From positions 96,932-160,931 of the forward strand of contig NZ_FPBH01000024.1 of the NCBI RefSeq assembly GCF_900116445.1: a DNA stretch of 64,000 nt, read 5' to 3'. The notes below the pieces were generated by a model. It ran no database searches. It worked only from the letters and a program-made list of their open reading frames with translations, and had not been told where the DNA came from. A program made the translations under genes and the position numbers. Positions 26,133 to 35,307 of the stretch are shown here, piece after piece (position 1 is the first letter of the stretch; every line of letters begins with the position of its first letter). This stretch comes from Paraburkholderia aspalathi. Lineage in GTDB: Bacteria > Pseudomonadota > Gammaproteobacteria > Burkholderiales > Burkholderiaceae.

Positions 26133-26998
26133 TGTGTTCTCCCTTCTTCGCCCAAAAGCCCGCGCGGCCGTATCAGCAGCACCAGACCCATCATCACGTA
26201 GATCACAGCCTCGGTTGCTGACGGGAAGAAGACAGAGGTTACGCCCGACGCGACACCGATGAGGACGCCCCCGAGTAGCGTGCCGGGCAGACTGCCGAGA
26301 CCGCCCACAATGATGGCAACGAAACTGGGCATGATGAGTGAGTCGCCGATGGTTGGCTCAAGGCCAAGCATGCCGGCCGCGAGCACGCCGGCGAGTCCCG
26401 CCAGAAAAATCCCGAGGCCAAAATTCAGACTGCGCAGCATTCGCACATTGACACCCAGCGCCGATACCATTTCCAGATCGGTGGTGCCGGCCCGGATACG
26501 CATACCGAGACGGGTTCGATTGAGAATCATGAAGAGGCCGCCTACGACTACAACGACCAGGACCACCATGAACAGCCGGTAACCTGTGAGGAAAAAGAAT
26601 GTGTTGCTAAGTGGCGCATTGAGCAGGGCAGGTATCTGGTAGGGCAGCGTTTGCGGCCCCCAGATATAGCGCGTACCGTCCTGCAGCATGAAAGCCAGTC
26701 CGAACGTGAGGAGCAGGCTGTATAGCGGGTCGCGCCCATAGAGCCGCCTGATCAGCACGCGCTCGATCAGAAGACCGAATATTGCGGTTAGCAGTGGCGC
26801 GATCACGAGGGCGGCCCAGAATCCGGTGTACGGAATCAGCGTATATGCCAGATAGGCGCCGATCGCGAGAAACCCGCCATGAGCGAAATTGATGACACCG
26901 CTCAGGTTGAGGATCAGGGACAGACCGAGCGCCATCAGCGCGTAGAACGCGCCGATAATGATCCCGTTGAAAACGTTAAACAGGATGAGTTGTGTCAT
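26129..26998 (-). CDS. livH: Branched-chain amino acid-type ABC transporter permease LivH
   Basis: A 289-residue permease starting MTQLILFNVFNGIIIG at ATG 26998. It has about eight membrane segments, the LNLSGVINFAHGGF block and the coupling loop TDLEMVSALGVNV. The frame extends upstream to 27037 but that part is polar and unlike LivH. Follows livK after a 169-bp gap. Confidence 0.95.
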   Translation of the reverse strand: MTQLILFNVFNGIIIGAFYALMALGLSLILNLSGVINFAHGGFLAIGAYLAYTLIPYTGFWAALVIAPLLTAIFGLLIERVLIRRLYGRDPLYSLLLTFGLAFMLQDGTRYIWGPQTLPYQIPALLNAPLSNTFFFLTGYRLFMVVLVVVVVGGLFMILNRTRLGMRIRAGTTDLEMVSALGVNVRMLRSLNFGLGIFLAGLAGVLAAGMLGLEPTIGDSLIMPSFVAIIVGGLGSLPGTLLGGVLIGVASGVTSVFFPSATEAVIYVMMGLVLLIRPRGLLGEEGRTQ

Positions 26999-27167
26999 GC
27001 TTCCGCCGGGAGCATCTCCGGGCGGCTCACACGGCAAGGCCCTGGGAGCCGCATGTTGTCGTTCGGTCCTTCCTTCATTGCATGCCGTCCCTTTTGGCTG
27101 AGTGCGTGTTTTCCTGAACTCCCGGTCCGGCCTCGACGTCCCAGCTGTTTAAGCCCACGCGCCATAC

Positions 27168-28424
27168 TCATGTCCACTTCAGATGACAACCCTTCTCGGA
27201 GACCGGTAGCGCTGCATTGATACCTTTGACTATTGCGTCGACATGGAAAAGATCGTCCGGCGTGGGTGGGTTGGCGACAGCATGTCCGACAAACAGGTCG
27301 GGCATTAACTGGTGATCCCCGGCGCGGTAGAAGGGGGTATCTGGCATCAAGCCGACTTCGGGCGGCAATTTGAAGCCTTCCAGTGCTTTTGCAAGCCGCA
27401 CGGCATCCAGGGTTTTTTCCTGATTCGCGACAAGCGCGACCGTCCACACTGAAACGTATCCGAACCAGTGGCGCGCGGTCGGCACCCGGCCAGCTTTTTT
27501 CTTGACCGCCGCGACGAAATCCGCCACATGAGGCACGTTGGGCTGATTCCAGTACCATTCGAACACCCATGTGCCGGTGCGGGCTGCAGGCGGTAATCCT
27601 TCGAGCACCTCCAGTTCCTGCTGCGCGCCCGCGATATGGAAATGCTTGTCGAGACCGAACTGCACCGCCTGCTTCAGGGAATTGACCGCGTCCTGGCCCG
27701 CCGTTAGAAACAGAATGACATCCGGATTGGCGGCCTGGGCCTTGATGAGATATGAGGAATAATCGGTGGTGCCAAGAGGCGCGAGTGCAGCACCGGCTTC
27801 AGTGCCGCCAAATTTCTTCAGGCTGGCTTCGAACCCCTGCTGCAGCGTATGCCCGAACGCGTAGTCCGGCGTGATGAAAAACCATCTCTTTCCGTACTTG
27901 TCGAAGAGCACTTTGGAGACGGAATTGGTTTCCATCCGTGTCGTGTTGCATACCCGAAAGACATTCCAGTGGCAGTTTGTCCCGGTTACGGCATCGGTAT
28001 GTCCGCCTGTTACGATATGCAGCGTCTTGAGTTCGTTCGATACCTGGCCGGTTGCAAGTGCCATCGCAGAATTGACGTTGCCAAGCAAGAAATTCACCTT
28101 GTCGCGTTCGATCAGCTTGCGGGCTTTCTGCACCGCAGTGCCGGTATCGGCACTGGTGGAATCCTCCACAAGCAGTTGCGCAGGCCGACCCAGAATCCCA
28201 CCCTTCGAATTGATCTCTTCTATCGCGAGCTCGCAGCCGATCTGCTCGTTCTTGCCTAGCTCTGCATAGGTTCCCGTGAGCGGATCGTCGAGTCCGAATT
28301 TGACCGGTTCATCTCCGCGCGCCCTGATCACGAAAGGCGCCGCAACTTGCATGATGCCGACCGCAGCCGCCGCCTTGAGCACGATCCTGCGCTGCCGGTT
28401 GCCGCTAACTGAGCGATTGATCAT
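27168..28424 (-). CDS. Periplasmic substrate-binding protein of the liv-type operon
   Basis: A 418-residue periplasmic binding protein of the Leu/Ile/Val-AmiC-UrtA fold. The N-terminus (NRQRRIVLKAAAAVGIMQVA) looks like a Tat-type leader, although the twin arginines are in QRRIVLK. Then VKFGLDDPLTGTYAELGK, GGHTDAVTGTN and DYAFGHTLQQGF mark the two lobes. It decides what the LivHMGF transporter carries; amides, short-chain amides or amino acids are possible and cannot be chosen from sequence. First gene of the operon, with palindrome C about 110 bp upstream. Confidence 0.9.
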   Translation of the reverse strand: MINRSVSGNRQRRIVLKAAAAVGIMQVAAPFVIRARGDEPVKFGLDDPLTGTYAELGKNEQIGCELAIEEINSKGGILGRPAQLLVEDSTSADTGTAVQKARKLIERDKVNFLLGNVNSAMALATGQVSNELKTLHIVTGGHTDAVTGTNCHWNVFRVCNTTRMETNSVSKVLFDKYGKRWFFITPDYAFGHTLQQGFEASLKKFGGTEAGAALAPLGTTDYSSYLIKAQAANPDVILFLTAGQDAVNSLKQAVQFGLDKHFHIAGAQQELEVLEGLPPAARTGTWVFEWYWNQPNVPHVADFVAAVKKKAGRVPTARHWFGYVSVWTVALVANQEKTLDAVRLAKALEGFKLPPEVGLMPDTPFYRAGDHQLMPDLFVGHAVANPPTPDDLFHVDAIVKGINAALPVSEKGCHLKWT

Positions 28425-28533
28425 TTTATGTTCCCTTTTCTGGCGTTAACCGCGGCCGTTCCCGTTCGCCTCTTCTATCAGAGGTTGGGGCGCTGTTGAG
28501 TCAGGGCCACGATCGCCGCTCGTCGGGTCCATT

Positions 28534-28552
28534 GTTCACAATGTGACATTTA
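28534..28552. promoter_or_regulatory. TATGTCAC-type palindrome, copy C
   Basis: On the minus strand TAAATGTCACATTGTGAAC. It lies about 110 bp upstream of the liv operon's first start codon, in an AT-rich stretch suited to a promoter. Confidence 0.45.
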
Positions 28553-28814
28553 ATTTATTGATTAGTACAGCCATGTTCGTAGCTGATTGGTGATTGTTCG
28601 CCGCGAAGTTTGGCCTTCTGCGTTAATATCAAAATAAGACGCGAACATTCCCGGAAATCGTTCACGCGGGCGTGAAGCGCGCAGGGGCCTCTGCCGAAGG
28701 CCGGACACTATGCACGACATCGCCCGTGCTCCATATTGCAGCCCTACGGAGACGCCTTTCATGGCAGACATCGAGGCAAGCTTGCTGCACATTTCTGCTG
28801 GATGTGATGCTCAG

Positions 28815-29435
28815 TTATGCCTCTCCGTGCTCATCCTTCCCAATCAGTACGCTCGTGGGCGAATCAAACATATAGCGCGGCACATCCAGGTTCTGCGGTG
28901 CCGGTTTGTCTTTGAATACACGGCCTGCAAGATCGTAGGTGGAGCCGTGACAGGGGCACAGGAACCCTCCTGGCCAGTTGTCCGGGAGATTGGCCTGCGG
29001 ACCGGCCTGAAACCGCGGTCTGGGCGTACAGCCAAGGTGGGTGCAGACACCCACCACGATGAGAATGCCCTTGCGATCTGCCCGCGACCGGTATTCGTTC
29101 CTGCAGTAAGCCGGTAGCGGCATCGAAAACGGTCGCTTCGTGTCGGGATCAGCAACCATCGCATTCGCCTCTACCACCTCAGCCAGCATCTCCGTTGTCC
29201 TATTGACTACAAACACCGGAACGCCGCGCCATGCGACGGTCATCATGCCGCCCGGCTCCAGTTTGCCGATGTCCGCTGTAACCGGTGCACCAGCCGCCCT
29301 GGCCTTTTCGGACGGAGCGAATGAATCAATAAACGGTACAAGGGTGGCAACGCCTGCAATGCTTCCAGCAACCGATGTCGCTATCAACCACCTGCGGCGA
29401 CCGTCGTCCATGCGATCCTGTGCAATTTGCGCCAT
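28815..29435 (-). CDS. petA: Rieske iron-sulfur subunit of a cytochrome bc1-type complex
   Basis: A 206-residue protein: N-terminal membrane anchor with Tat-like DDGRRRWLIATSVAG, then a soluble domain with both cluster-binding loops, CTHLGC and CPCHGS, which hold the [2Fe-2S] cluster through two Cys and two His. The ATG at 29435 has GGAG nine bases before; ATG 29447 is an alternative. The genes for cytochrome b and c1 are absent here, so this is a solitary, probably second, copy. It could exchange into the complex encoded elsewhere or serve another redox partner. Confidence 0.9.
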   Translation of the reverse strand: MAQIAQDRMDDGRRRWLIATSVAGSIAGVATLVPFIDSFAPSEKARAAGAPVTADIGKLEPGGMMTVAWRGVPVFVVNRTTEMLAEVVEANAMVADPDTKRPFSMPLPAYCRNEYRSRADRKGILIVVGVCTHLGCTPRPRFQAGPQANLPDNWPGGFLCPCHGSTYDLAGRVFKDKPAPQNLDVPRYMFDSPTSVLIGKDEHGEA

Positions 29436-29708
29436 CTCGTACTCCATGCATTCGCGCGCCCTTGTTTGTTTGAGTCCGAATCTGCGAACGGGTTCTTTGC
29501 TATCACGGGAATGGCCCTGAAGTCTGGTCGTGGGACCTAGCGGGAGGACGCGGCAGGGAGACGTGTGGGGGAGCTGTGTTCATGCAAACGACCGGATCGA
29601 CACCGCACGGCGTATTGAAGGTATTGAGCAAGAGTGCGAATTCGCGTGATGCCGGAAAGGGGTAGACCAGGGATGACAACGCAGCCGGTTTCTCGGTCGC
29701 GTCCGTGG

Positions 29709-30020
29709 CTATTTGCCATCATCGTGTTGCGGCCATTCGAAGCTGTCGCCACGCAGACGTGTACGTCGTTCGTCACGGCGCCCGTCGGCGTTCGGGAGCG
29801 CAGGGTAAAAGGACCATACGCGGGTCGGCGATGACGGCACGTAGGTAACATGGGCAAGCGCTCCGCGTTGCACTGTCAACCCTTTTGCCAGAATGGTTGA
29901 GCCCGCATCCAGATGATTTACCATCGCAACGTCGACGCCGTCTTCCGGACAGGCGTGCACGGCACTGCCTGCAATCGATGTAGCCAGGATTGTGAGCCAG
30001 GCGATCAGACAGTGTTTCAT
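29709..30020 (-). CDS. Small exported hypothetical protein
   Basis: A 103-residue product with a signal peptide (MKHCLIAWLTILATSIAGSA, cleaved near residue 23) and a mature part containing one Cys at the start and a polar, Arg-rich end. ATG 30020 is preferred because it begins the signal sequence. No family recognised. Divergent from marR, which is 260 bp away, so it may share palindrome D. Confidence 0.5.
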   Translation of the reverse strand: MKHCLIAWLTILATSIAGSAVHACPEDGVDVAMVNHLDAGSTILAKGLTVQRGALAHVTYVPSSPTRVWSFYPALPNADGRRDERRTRLRGDSFEWPQHDDGK

Positions 30021-30221
30021 CCCTTTTGCTCCGTACCGGGGCCGTCCCACACGGCGTTTTCGACTCTGTGAAAACCGACATGTCCGGTGTCGGAGTGCAA
30101 AGCCTCATCCGGAACCTGTGTTCCGGAGCGGTCAGGCGCCGCTGCGGAGCCGTCCCCGTGTATTGCGATGCAGTAAATCGCCCACCGGAAAGTTCGTTGC
30201 GATCTGCACGATCTCCATTTA

Positions 30222-30243
30222 TATTAGGTCATGAAGTGACATA
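30222..30243. promoter_or_regulatory. TATGTCAC-type palindrome, copy D, at marR
   Basis: On the minus strand TATGTCACTTCATGACCTAA and onward. It ends 39 bp before the marR ATG, where it would overlap the promoter, a classic arrangement for MarR autoregulation. Confidence 0.55.
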
Positions 30244-30281
30244 CTTCCAATACTGAAGGTAACTCCCAGGGAACGCAGGCT

Positions 30282-30707
30282 ATGGGCACCAGAAATCGCT
30301 CAAAGGATGCCGGGTTAACCAAGCGGGAACTTGAGGAACTGTCTGAGTTCCGCTATCGGTTGCGGCGCTTCCTGCATTTTTCCGAGACGATCGTCCATGC
30401 GGAGGGAATCACGCCTCTGCAGTACATGCTGCTGCTACATGTGAAGGGCTTTCCTGACCGGGACTGGGCCACTGTCGGCGAACTGGCCGAGCGTCTGCAG
30501 GCGTCGCCGCACGGAACCGTTGCGCTCGTGTCCCGTTGCGAGGCTGTGGGGCTCGTCAAACGAAAGCCCAGTGCACAGGACCGTCGCCAGGTGGAAGTGC
30601 ACCTGCTTGCCAAGGGCGAGCGCTGTCTCACTAAGCTCGCGGTCTTGCACAAGTCTGAGATCCAGTCATTTGGCTGGGCATTCCGGAATAGCGCGGACTC
30701 TGCATGA
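30282..30707 (+). CDS. MarR-family transcriptional regulator
   Basis: A 141-residue winged-helix protein: helix-turn-helix and wing are in WATVGELAERLQASPHGT and VALVSRCEAVGLVKRKPSAQDRR, the last with the DxRR wing motif. MarR proteins usually repress their own and nearby genes and release DNA on binding a small phenolic or an oxidant. No conserved Cys pair for redox sensing is obvious. A palindrome of matching size lies just upstream, and the same palindrome recurs at several other promoters in the window, so it is the best local candidate for their regulator. GGGAACG precedes the ATG. Confidence 0.9.
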   Translation: MGTRNRSKDAGLTKRELEELSEFRYRLRRFLHFSETIVHAEGITPLQYMLLLHVKGFPDRDWATVGELAERLQASPHGTVALVSRCEAVGLVKRKPSAQDRRQVEVHLLAKGERCLTKLAVLHKSEIQSFGWAFRNSADSA

Positions 30708-30777
30708 ACATTCTGGCGTACCCCGGCGCGGGATGAGGCAACGAAGGCACCCTCCGCGCCCGCCCGCGGACAGGGCA

Positions 30778-30816
30778 GCGATCCTCTGGTGCGCCCACTG
30801 GCCACCAGAGGATCGC
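30778..30816. terminator. 14-bp inverted repeat between convergent genes
   Basis: GCGATCCTCTGGTG (30778-30791) pairs perfectly with CACCAGAGGATCGC (30803-30816) around an 11-base loop. It separates marR from the convergent gene at 30818. There is no long T run, but the position suits a shared bidirectional terminator. Confidence 0.6.
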
Positions 30817-30817
30817 A

Positions 30818-31048
30818 TCAGAACAGTCTCAAAACGACGCCGAAGATTCCGAGCGTGACCGCCAGCACCGTGATCGTGACTGGCCACGTCAGCACCAGAA
30901 CCAGCAGTCTCCTCGCTTTGGCCGATTGTGCGGGTAACGGCCCGACCGCACTGGACGGCTGTTCTGATGTGCCTGGGCACCGGTCAGCGCGACCACCGCA
31001 CTGATCGGATCGCCACTGGTTCGATGGAGTGATCTCGGGTTCAGTCAT
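30818..31048 (-). CDS. 76-residue single-span membrane protein
   Basis: N-terminal polar half (MTEPEITPSNQW...) and a C-terminal hydrophobic half (RLLVLVLTWPVTITVLAVTL) that ends almost at the stop, giving a tail-anchored layout. ATG 31048 is chosen because the frame above it has no family-like features. Function unknown. Its stop sits directly beside the inverted repeat at 30778-30816. Confidence 0.55.
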   Translation of the reverse strand: MTEPEITPSNQWRSDQCGGRADRCPGTSEQPSSAVGPLPAQSAKARRLLVLVLTWPVTITVLAVTLGIFGVVLRLF

Positions 31049-31165
31049 GGTCGCGAGGATGGTAGTTGCACATGTGACCGCGCTTTCACCACCCAGTTGG
31101 CTGCGGATGGCTCGCACGGGTCTCTACCCGCAATGACTGCCGCGTGACAAAAATGGTCACGTGGA

Positions 31166-31597
31166 CTACATGGGCCACAGGAAAATCTCGTGAGCATGCA
31201 TCTCGTCGGTAACGTTCACTTGCCGATGTTCGGTCTTTCCGTTGTAGGTGGCACTCACGTTGTACCGTCCATGCGGCAACGACACGAGCATGAAAGGCCC
31301 GTCCGACTGCGTGCTCAGCAGGTCCTTGCCATGCGAATCGGAGATTTGCACCGGCACGTCTGCCAGATAGTCATTTCCGGCGTTCGTGTGACCAACGAAT
31401 TCGAGTGAGAGCGGGTAATTGTTCATCACGCTCTTGATCGCCGAAGACTGGTCGCTTCCGATGCCGCCGGACAGGTAGGTAATGGCACCCTGCTCGTGCG
31501 CTGGTGGCAGACCTGGCGGGGCGGCCAGTACAAACTGGCTGCCACAGACGGCCAGAGCGGCCACTGATGTGCGTAGCAAGATCGAGCCTGACTTCAT
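31166..31597 (-). CDS. Exported protein with carboxypeptidase-regulatory-like domain
   Basis: A 143-residue protein with a signal peptide (about 1-27, QFVLAAPP) and a beta-sandwich-like mature part: DVPVQISDSHGKDLL, GPFMLVSLPHGRYNVSATY and a final HEIFLWPM. This matches the CarboxypepD_reg type fold, with no catalytic residues. GGAGG lies ten bases before ATG 31597. It is 54 bp downstream of the HtrA-like gene and co-directional, so they probably share an operon and promoter. A paralogue with the same DxPV..., GPFxLV and IFLWP blocks is at 42903-43292. Confidence 0.7.
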   Translation of the reverse strand: MKSGSILLRTSVAALAVCGSQFVLAAPPGLPPAHEQGAITYLSGGIGSDQSSAIKSVMNNYPLSLEFVGHTNAGNDYLADVPVQISDSHGKDLLSTQSDGPFMLVSLPHGRYNVSATYNGKTEHRQVNVTDEMHAHEIFLWPM

Positions 31598-31651
31598 CTC
31601 AACCTCCATCGAATACGTTGAGACTGATGAGGCGTCCGGGCACGGACGCGC

Positions 31652-33108
31652 TCACCCCAAATCGAGCGGTACAAACATCTGCTGACCGTCGCGCAGCACC
31701 AGCAACGCAATCGTATTCCGGGCGCCGCTTATTCTCTGGCGGAACTGGGCCGGGTCTGACACCGGTTCATGGTTGACTTGCAGAACAATATCGCCAGGGA
31801 GGATGCCAGCCACAGCAGCCGGTCCCGCACTCTGTTCGACGCGGACCCCGCTGGATACCTCGGCACGGTGTTGTTCATCTGATGTCAAGCGCCGCACCAT
31901 CAGGCCCAACTTGCCCGGCGTCGCGGCGCCAGAACCGACCGAAGCCAGCATGGTGCCGCGCATCGCGCCGAGCACGACAACGGTTTCATGAGGGCCGTGA
32001 TCACGCCAGTACTGAAGGTGCACAGACGTGCCCGGACGCAGATCCGCCACGTCGACTGGTAGTTGGGATGAGTCGTTGATGTCGGTGCCGTTAAGTTGCA
32101 GGATGATGTCGCCACTTCGCAGGCCGGATCGAGCCGCGGGACCTCTACGGTCCAGCGAGCTGATGAGTGCCCCGACTGGTTTTTTCAGACCAAAAGACTG
32201 CGCGAGCGGCCAGGTGACGTCCTGAATCGTCACGCCAAGATGCCCGTGTTCTGCTCGCCCGTGAAGTAGCAATTGCTGTTCGATCCGCATGGCCGCATCG
32301 ATCGGAATGGCAAAAGAAATTCCCTCGAACGCACCCTCAGCCGGTCGCGCGATCAGGGTAATGCCGATTGTCTCGCCATTCAGATTGAAGAGGGGAGCGC
32401 CTTCGTCACCCGTGGTGGCTGTCATATCGGTCTGGATCAGCGGAATGTACGTCTCTTGCGGAAGAAGGCGCGCGGTGTTGCTGACAATGCCGGCGGTGGC
32501 CGTATTCTGGAACCCGTATGGCGCGCCAATTGCGACGACCCATTGCCCGGACTTCATGTCGGACGGTTTGCCGATCGTTACTATTGGCAGGCCGTTCGCA
32601 TCAATCTTCAGCAGTGCGATGCCACTCGGCCGATCGACGCCGACAACCGTTGCCTTGAATTCACGGCGGTCAGTCAGCTTGACCTTGACCTCGCTGGCGT
32701 CGGCGACGAGACGGGCATCAGTCAGGATATAGCCGTCCGGCCGTATGATGAAACCCGAGCCGACATTGCGCGGCGGAGTGTTCGCGTCAGGGAGCGGATT
32801 GGGCGAGAATTGCCTGAAATACTGCAGGAAGGGATCGTGCTCACTCGCTGCCGGCGGCCACAAGGACTGCGCATTGGCGATCTGTTCTTTCGGGATTGAA
32901 CTGATATTGACCACAGCGGGCCCGTTCTGCTGAACGAGCGCTGAGAACCTGTTGACGAAGGCGGGAGCGGCTGCGCCTTCGCGGGGACCGAAGCGAGCGC
33001 GAAGTCAGGTGCCGGCGACGGCCTGGACAATCCGGCAGAACAGCCGGCCGATGAGACCGTCATCGCGCACGCTGTCACCAGTATCGGTATCCACTGTGCG
33101 TATGGCAT
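31652..33108 (-). pseudogene. HtrA/DegP-like protein, catalytic triad lost and frame broken
   Basis: The fold is that of a periplasmic HtrA protease with two PDZ domains: protease-like region to about residue 200 of the main frame (32914-31652), PDZ1 at GHLGVTIQDV and PDZ2 at GLMVRRLTSD. All three catalytic positions are changed: the His motif (ILTNxHVV) reads ILTDARLV, the Asp motif reads RPSGIALLKI, and GNSGGPL reads GDEGAPL. In addition the signal peptide (MPYAQWIPILVTACAM, ATG 33108 after GGGAGATC) is in another frame; a one-base shift near 32962-32968 is needed to join it to LVQQNGPAVVNIS. It could be a pseudogene, or a non-proteolytic chaperone if the shift is a sequence error. The promoter at 33198-33230 carries two regulatory motifs. 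Confidence 0.75.
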
Positions 33109-33177
33109 GAGATCTCCCGTGAATGCAGAGCTTGCCGGCGTGACGCGCAAACGGTACGTCCGGGCGCCAGACCGGTA

Positions 33178-33195
33178 CTTCACCATGTGACATAT
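33178..33195. promoter_or_regulatory. TATGTCAC-type palindrome, copy E
   Basis: On the minus strand ATATGTCACATGGTGAAG. It starts two bases after the proposed -10 of the HtrA-like gene and covers the likely transcription start, a place where bound protein would repress. Confidence 0.55.
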
Positions 33196-33197
33196 CC

Positions 33198-33230
33198 AAC
33201 ATAGGTTGGAAGACTTAAAGGAGTCTTAAA
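33198..33230 (-). promoter_or_regulatory. PmrA/QseB-type box with -10, HtrA-like promoter
   Basis: CTTAAA-GGAGT-CTTAAA at 33214-33230; on the minus strand TATGTT (33198-33203) lies exactly 10 bp away. The leader to ATG 33108 would be about 80 nt. Confidence 0.65.
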
Positions 33231-33546
33231 TGAGCGATTGGATGGACAGGAGAAAGTGACGCCGTTTGGTCGCACCCGTGCAGCGTGCATGTGTGCCGGA
33301 GTACCGGACATCTTTCGCCGACAGGAGCAATCACGCACGCCCCCAGTCAATGGCGATAATCACGGTGTACTTTATCTACGCGTTGTCCCTAATCTGCTGG
33401 TGGGATTTTTTTGGTCTGTGGCCCCGTCAAAGCTGCCATGGAGGGACGCCGCGCGTGCATCCGCAGAGAGGGTAAGGGCGATGCTACGTGAGGTAGCCCG
33501 GAGAGTCTGAACGGCGTTTTGGCGCGTGAACGCACGGGAGTTCGTC

Positions 33547-35145
33547 ATGAGCACAACCTCACTAACCCTATCGGGGAAATTGCGTCGCGATGCGGGCATC
33601 GTGGGCGTCCTGTTTGCCAGTACTACCAGCATGGTTGGGTCGGGTTGGCTATTCGGTTCGTATCGCGCTGCGAAAATCGCCGGTCCTTTGAGCATTGGAA
33701 GTTGGGTGCTAGGCGCAATCATCATCATGCTGATCGCGCTTTGCTTTGCCGAGCTGGCCGCGCTGTTTCCGCGCAGTGGCGCGCTGGTGCACATGAGCCA
33801 CGCAAGTCACGGCGAGGGTCTGGGTCGCATCTGGTGCTGGCTGCTCTTTCTGGCGTATGTGCCGGTGCCGGCGGTCGAAACAGAAGCCATCGTCACCTAC
33901 GCCAACAATTACCTGCCGTACTTCATCCGGCCCGGCAACGAAGGGTTGCTGACCACGACGGGCTTCATTACCTGTGCGGCACTGTTAGGTGTTACGGCGC
34001 TGTTGAACCTGATGGTTGTCAGATGGCTGCTGAACGTCAATTCGACCATCACATGGTGGAAAATTCTCGTGCCCGTGCTGACGATCATCGGGTTGATGGG
34101 AGCCAGCCCACACTGGGACGTGATGAGCGCGGCGCCTGGCACTTACAGGATGTCTGGCATGTTCACGGCGCTCCCGGCGGCGGGGATCGTGTTCAGCTAT
34201 CTGGGCTTTCGCACGGCGATCGACCTTGGCGGCGAGACAGCCAATCCGCACCGGAACATTCCGCTCGCGGTGATCGGTTCGGTAGTGCTGGCGGCGGCGC
34301 TCTACATCATGCTCCAGGTGGCTTTTATCTGGGCGCTCGCTCCGGCCGACCTCGCGCATGGTTGGGCCAACCTGAGTTTCAAGGGTGAGATGGGACCGTT
34401 CGCCGGCCTCGCGGCAACGCTCGGGCTTGGCTGGATGGCGACATTGTTGTACATCGATGCGTATCTGTCGCCAGGTGGCACGGGCCTGATGTACGTGACC
34501 GGTGGCTCGCGTGTCCTTTTTGCCGCGGGCGAGATGAAAGCGGGACCGCGCGTGCTGACGAAGCTCAATGGCAACAAGGTGCCGTGGGTTGCGGTCCTCG
34601 TGATGTGGGTGGTCGGTGCGATCTTCCTGCTGCCATTTCCTGCCTGGCAACAAATGGTCAGCTACATCACGTCGGTGACCGTACTCACCTATGGGCTCGG
34701 CCCGATCGCGCTACTTGTGCTGCGCCGCAACCTGCCTGACCTGAAGCGGCCGTTTCGCATGGCCGGCGCGTCGATTATCGCGCCACTGGCGTTCATCTGC
34801 AGCAATCTCGTGATCTTCTGGACCGGGTTCAGGACCAACTCGTTCCTTTTTTCGCTGGTCGCGACCGGTTTCGTGGCCTACGCTGTCTACTACCACCTCA
34901 TCGCTCGCAAGCCGGCCGATCAGTTCGGCTGGCGGCAGATCGCGTGGCTGCTGCCGTGGTTTGGCGGCATCTGGGTACTGTCGTGGCTCGGTGACATTGG
35001 CGGCGGACGCGACGTGATCGGCTTTGGCTGGGACATCCTCCTGGTGTCGGTCTGGAGCGTGGTTGTCATGCTGCTCGCGATGTGGTGCGCGCTGGGACAT
35101 GCGGAAACTGCCATGATGATGCAGCGCATGGACGGTACAAGTTGA
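33547..35145 (+). CDS. APC-superfamily permease
   Basis: A 532-residue transporter with about 12 membrane segments. The amino-acid-permease motif GSGWLFGSYRAAKIAG in the first segment holds the substrate backbone, and the conserved E in ALCFAELAALFPRSG follows. FSYLGFRTAIDLGGETANPHRNIP is the second signature (position about 217-240). Expected role: proton-coupled uptake of an amino acid or related amine; the substrate is not predictable. ATG 33547 has CGGGAG upstream; GTG 33526 is an alternative. No obvious operon partner. Confidence 0.9.
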   Translation: MSTTSLTLSGKLRRDAGIVGVLFASTTSMVGSGWLFGSYRAAKIAGPLSIGSWVLGAIIIMLIALCFAELAALFPRSGALVHMSHASHGEGLGRIWCWLLFLAYVPVPAVETEAIVTYANNYLPYFIRPGNEGLLTTTGFITCAALLGVTALLNLMVVRWLLNVNSTITWWKILVPVLTIIGLMGASPHWDVMSAAPGTYRMSGMFTALPAAGIVFSYLGFRTAIDLGGETANPHRNIPLAVIGSVVLAAALYIMLQVAFIWALAPADLAHGWANLSFKGEMGPFAGLAATLGLGWMATLLYIDAYLSPGGTGLMYVTGGSRVLFAAGEMKAGPRVLTKLNGNKVPWVAVLVMWVVGAIFLLPFPAWQQMVSYITSVTVLTYGLGPIALLVLRRNLPDLKRPFRMAGASIIAPLAFICSNLVIFWTGFRTNSFLFSLVATGFVAYAVYYHLIARKPADQFGWRQIAWLLPWFGGIWVLSWLGDIGGGRDVIGFGWDILLVSVWSVVVMLLAMWCALGHAETAMMMQRMDGTS

Positions 35146-35307
35146 GGAAGCAGACATTTGAAATGTGAGGTGCGCCCGGCGCATGTTGTTGATCGACGCA
35201 CGGTGCGATCCCGGGTGACGCCTCGAAGCTGGTTGAGCCGGAAAAACTGGTCGGGAAGTAAGAAGGGTGAAGTAGCCGACCAGTAACACCTCAGAGGAAA
35301 ACAAACA

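Noticed and set aside
28710..29117. Forward frame of 135 codons
   Set aside because: It runs antisense to the Rieske gene, whose cluster motifs prove the coding strand.
31142..31160. Palindrome CGTGAC-N7-GTCACG
   Set aside because: It does not match the TATGTCAC-type motif spacing; it lies just after a stop codon and may be a weak terminator, but lacks a T run.
31652..32914. Calling the HtrA-like protein an active DegP protease
   Set aside because: All three catalytic motifs are altered and the signal peptide is out of frame.
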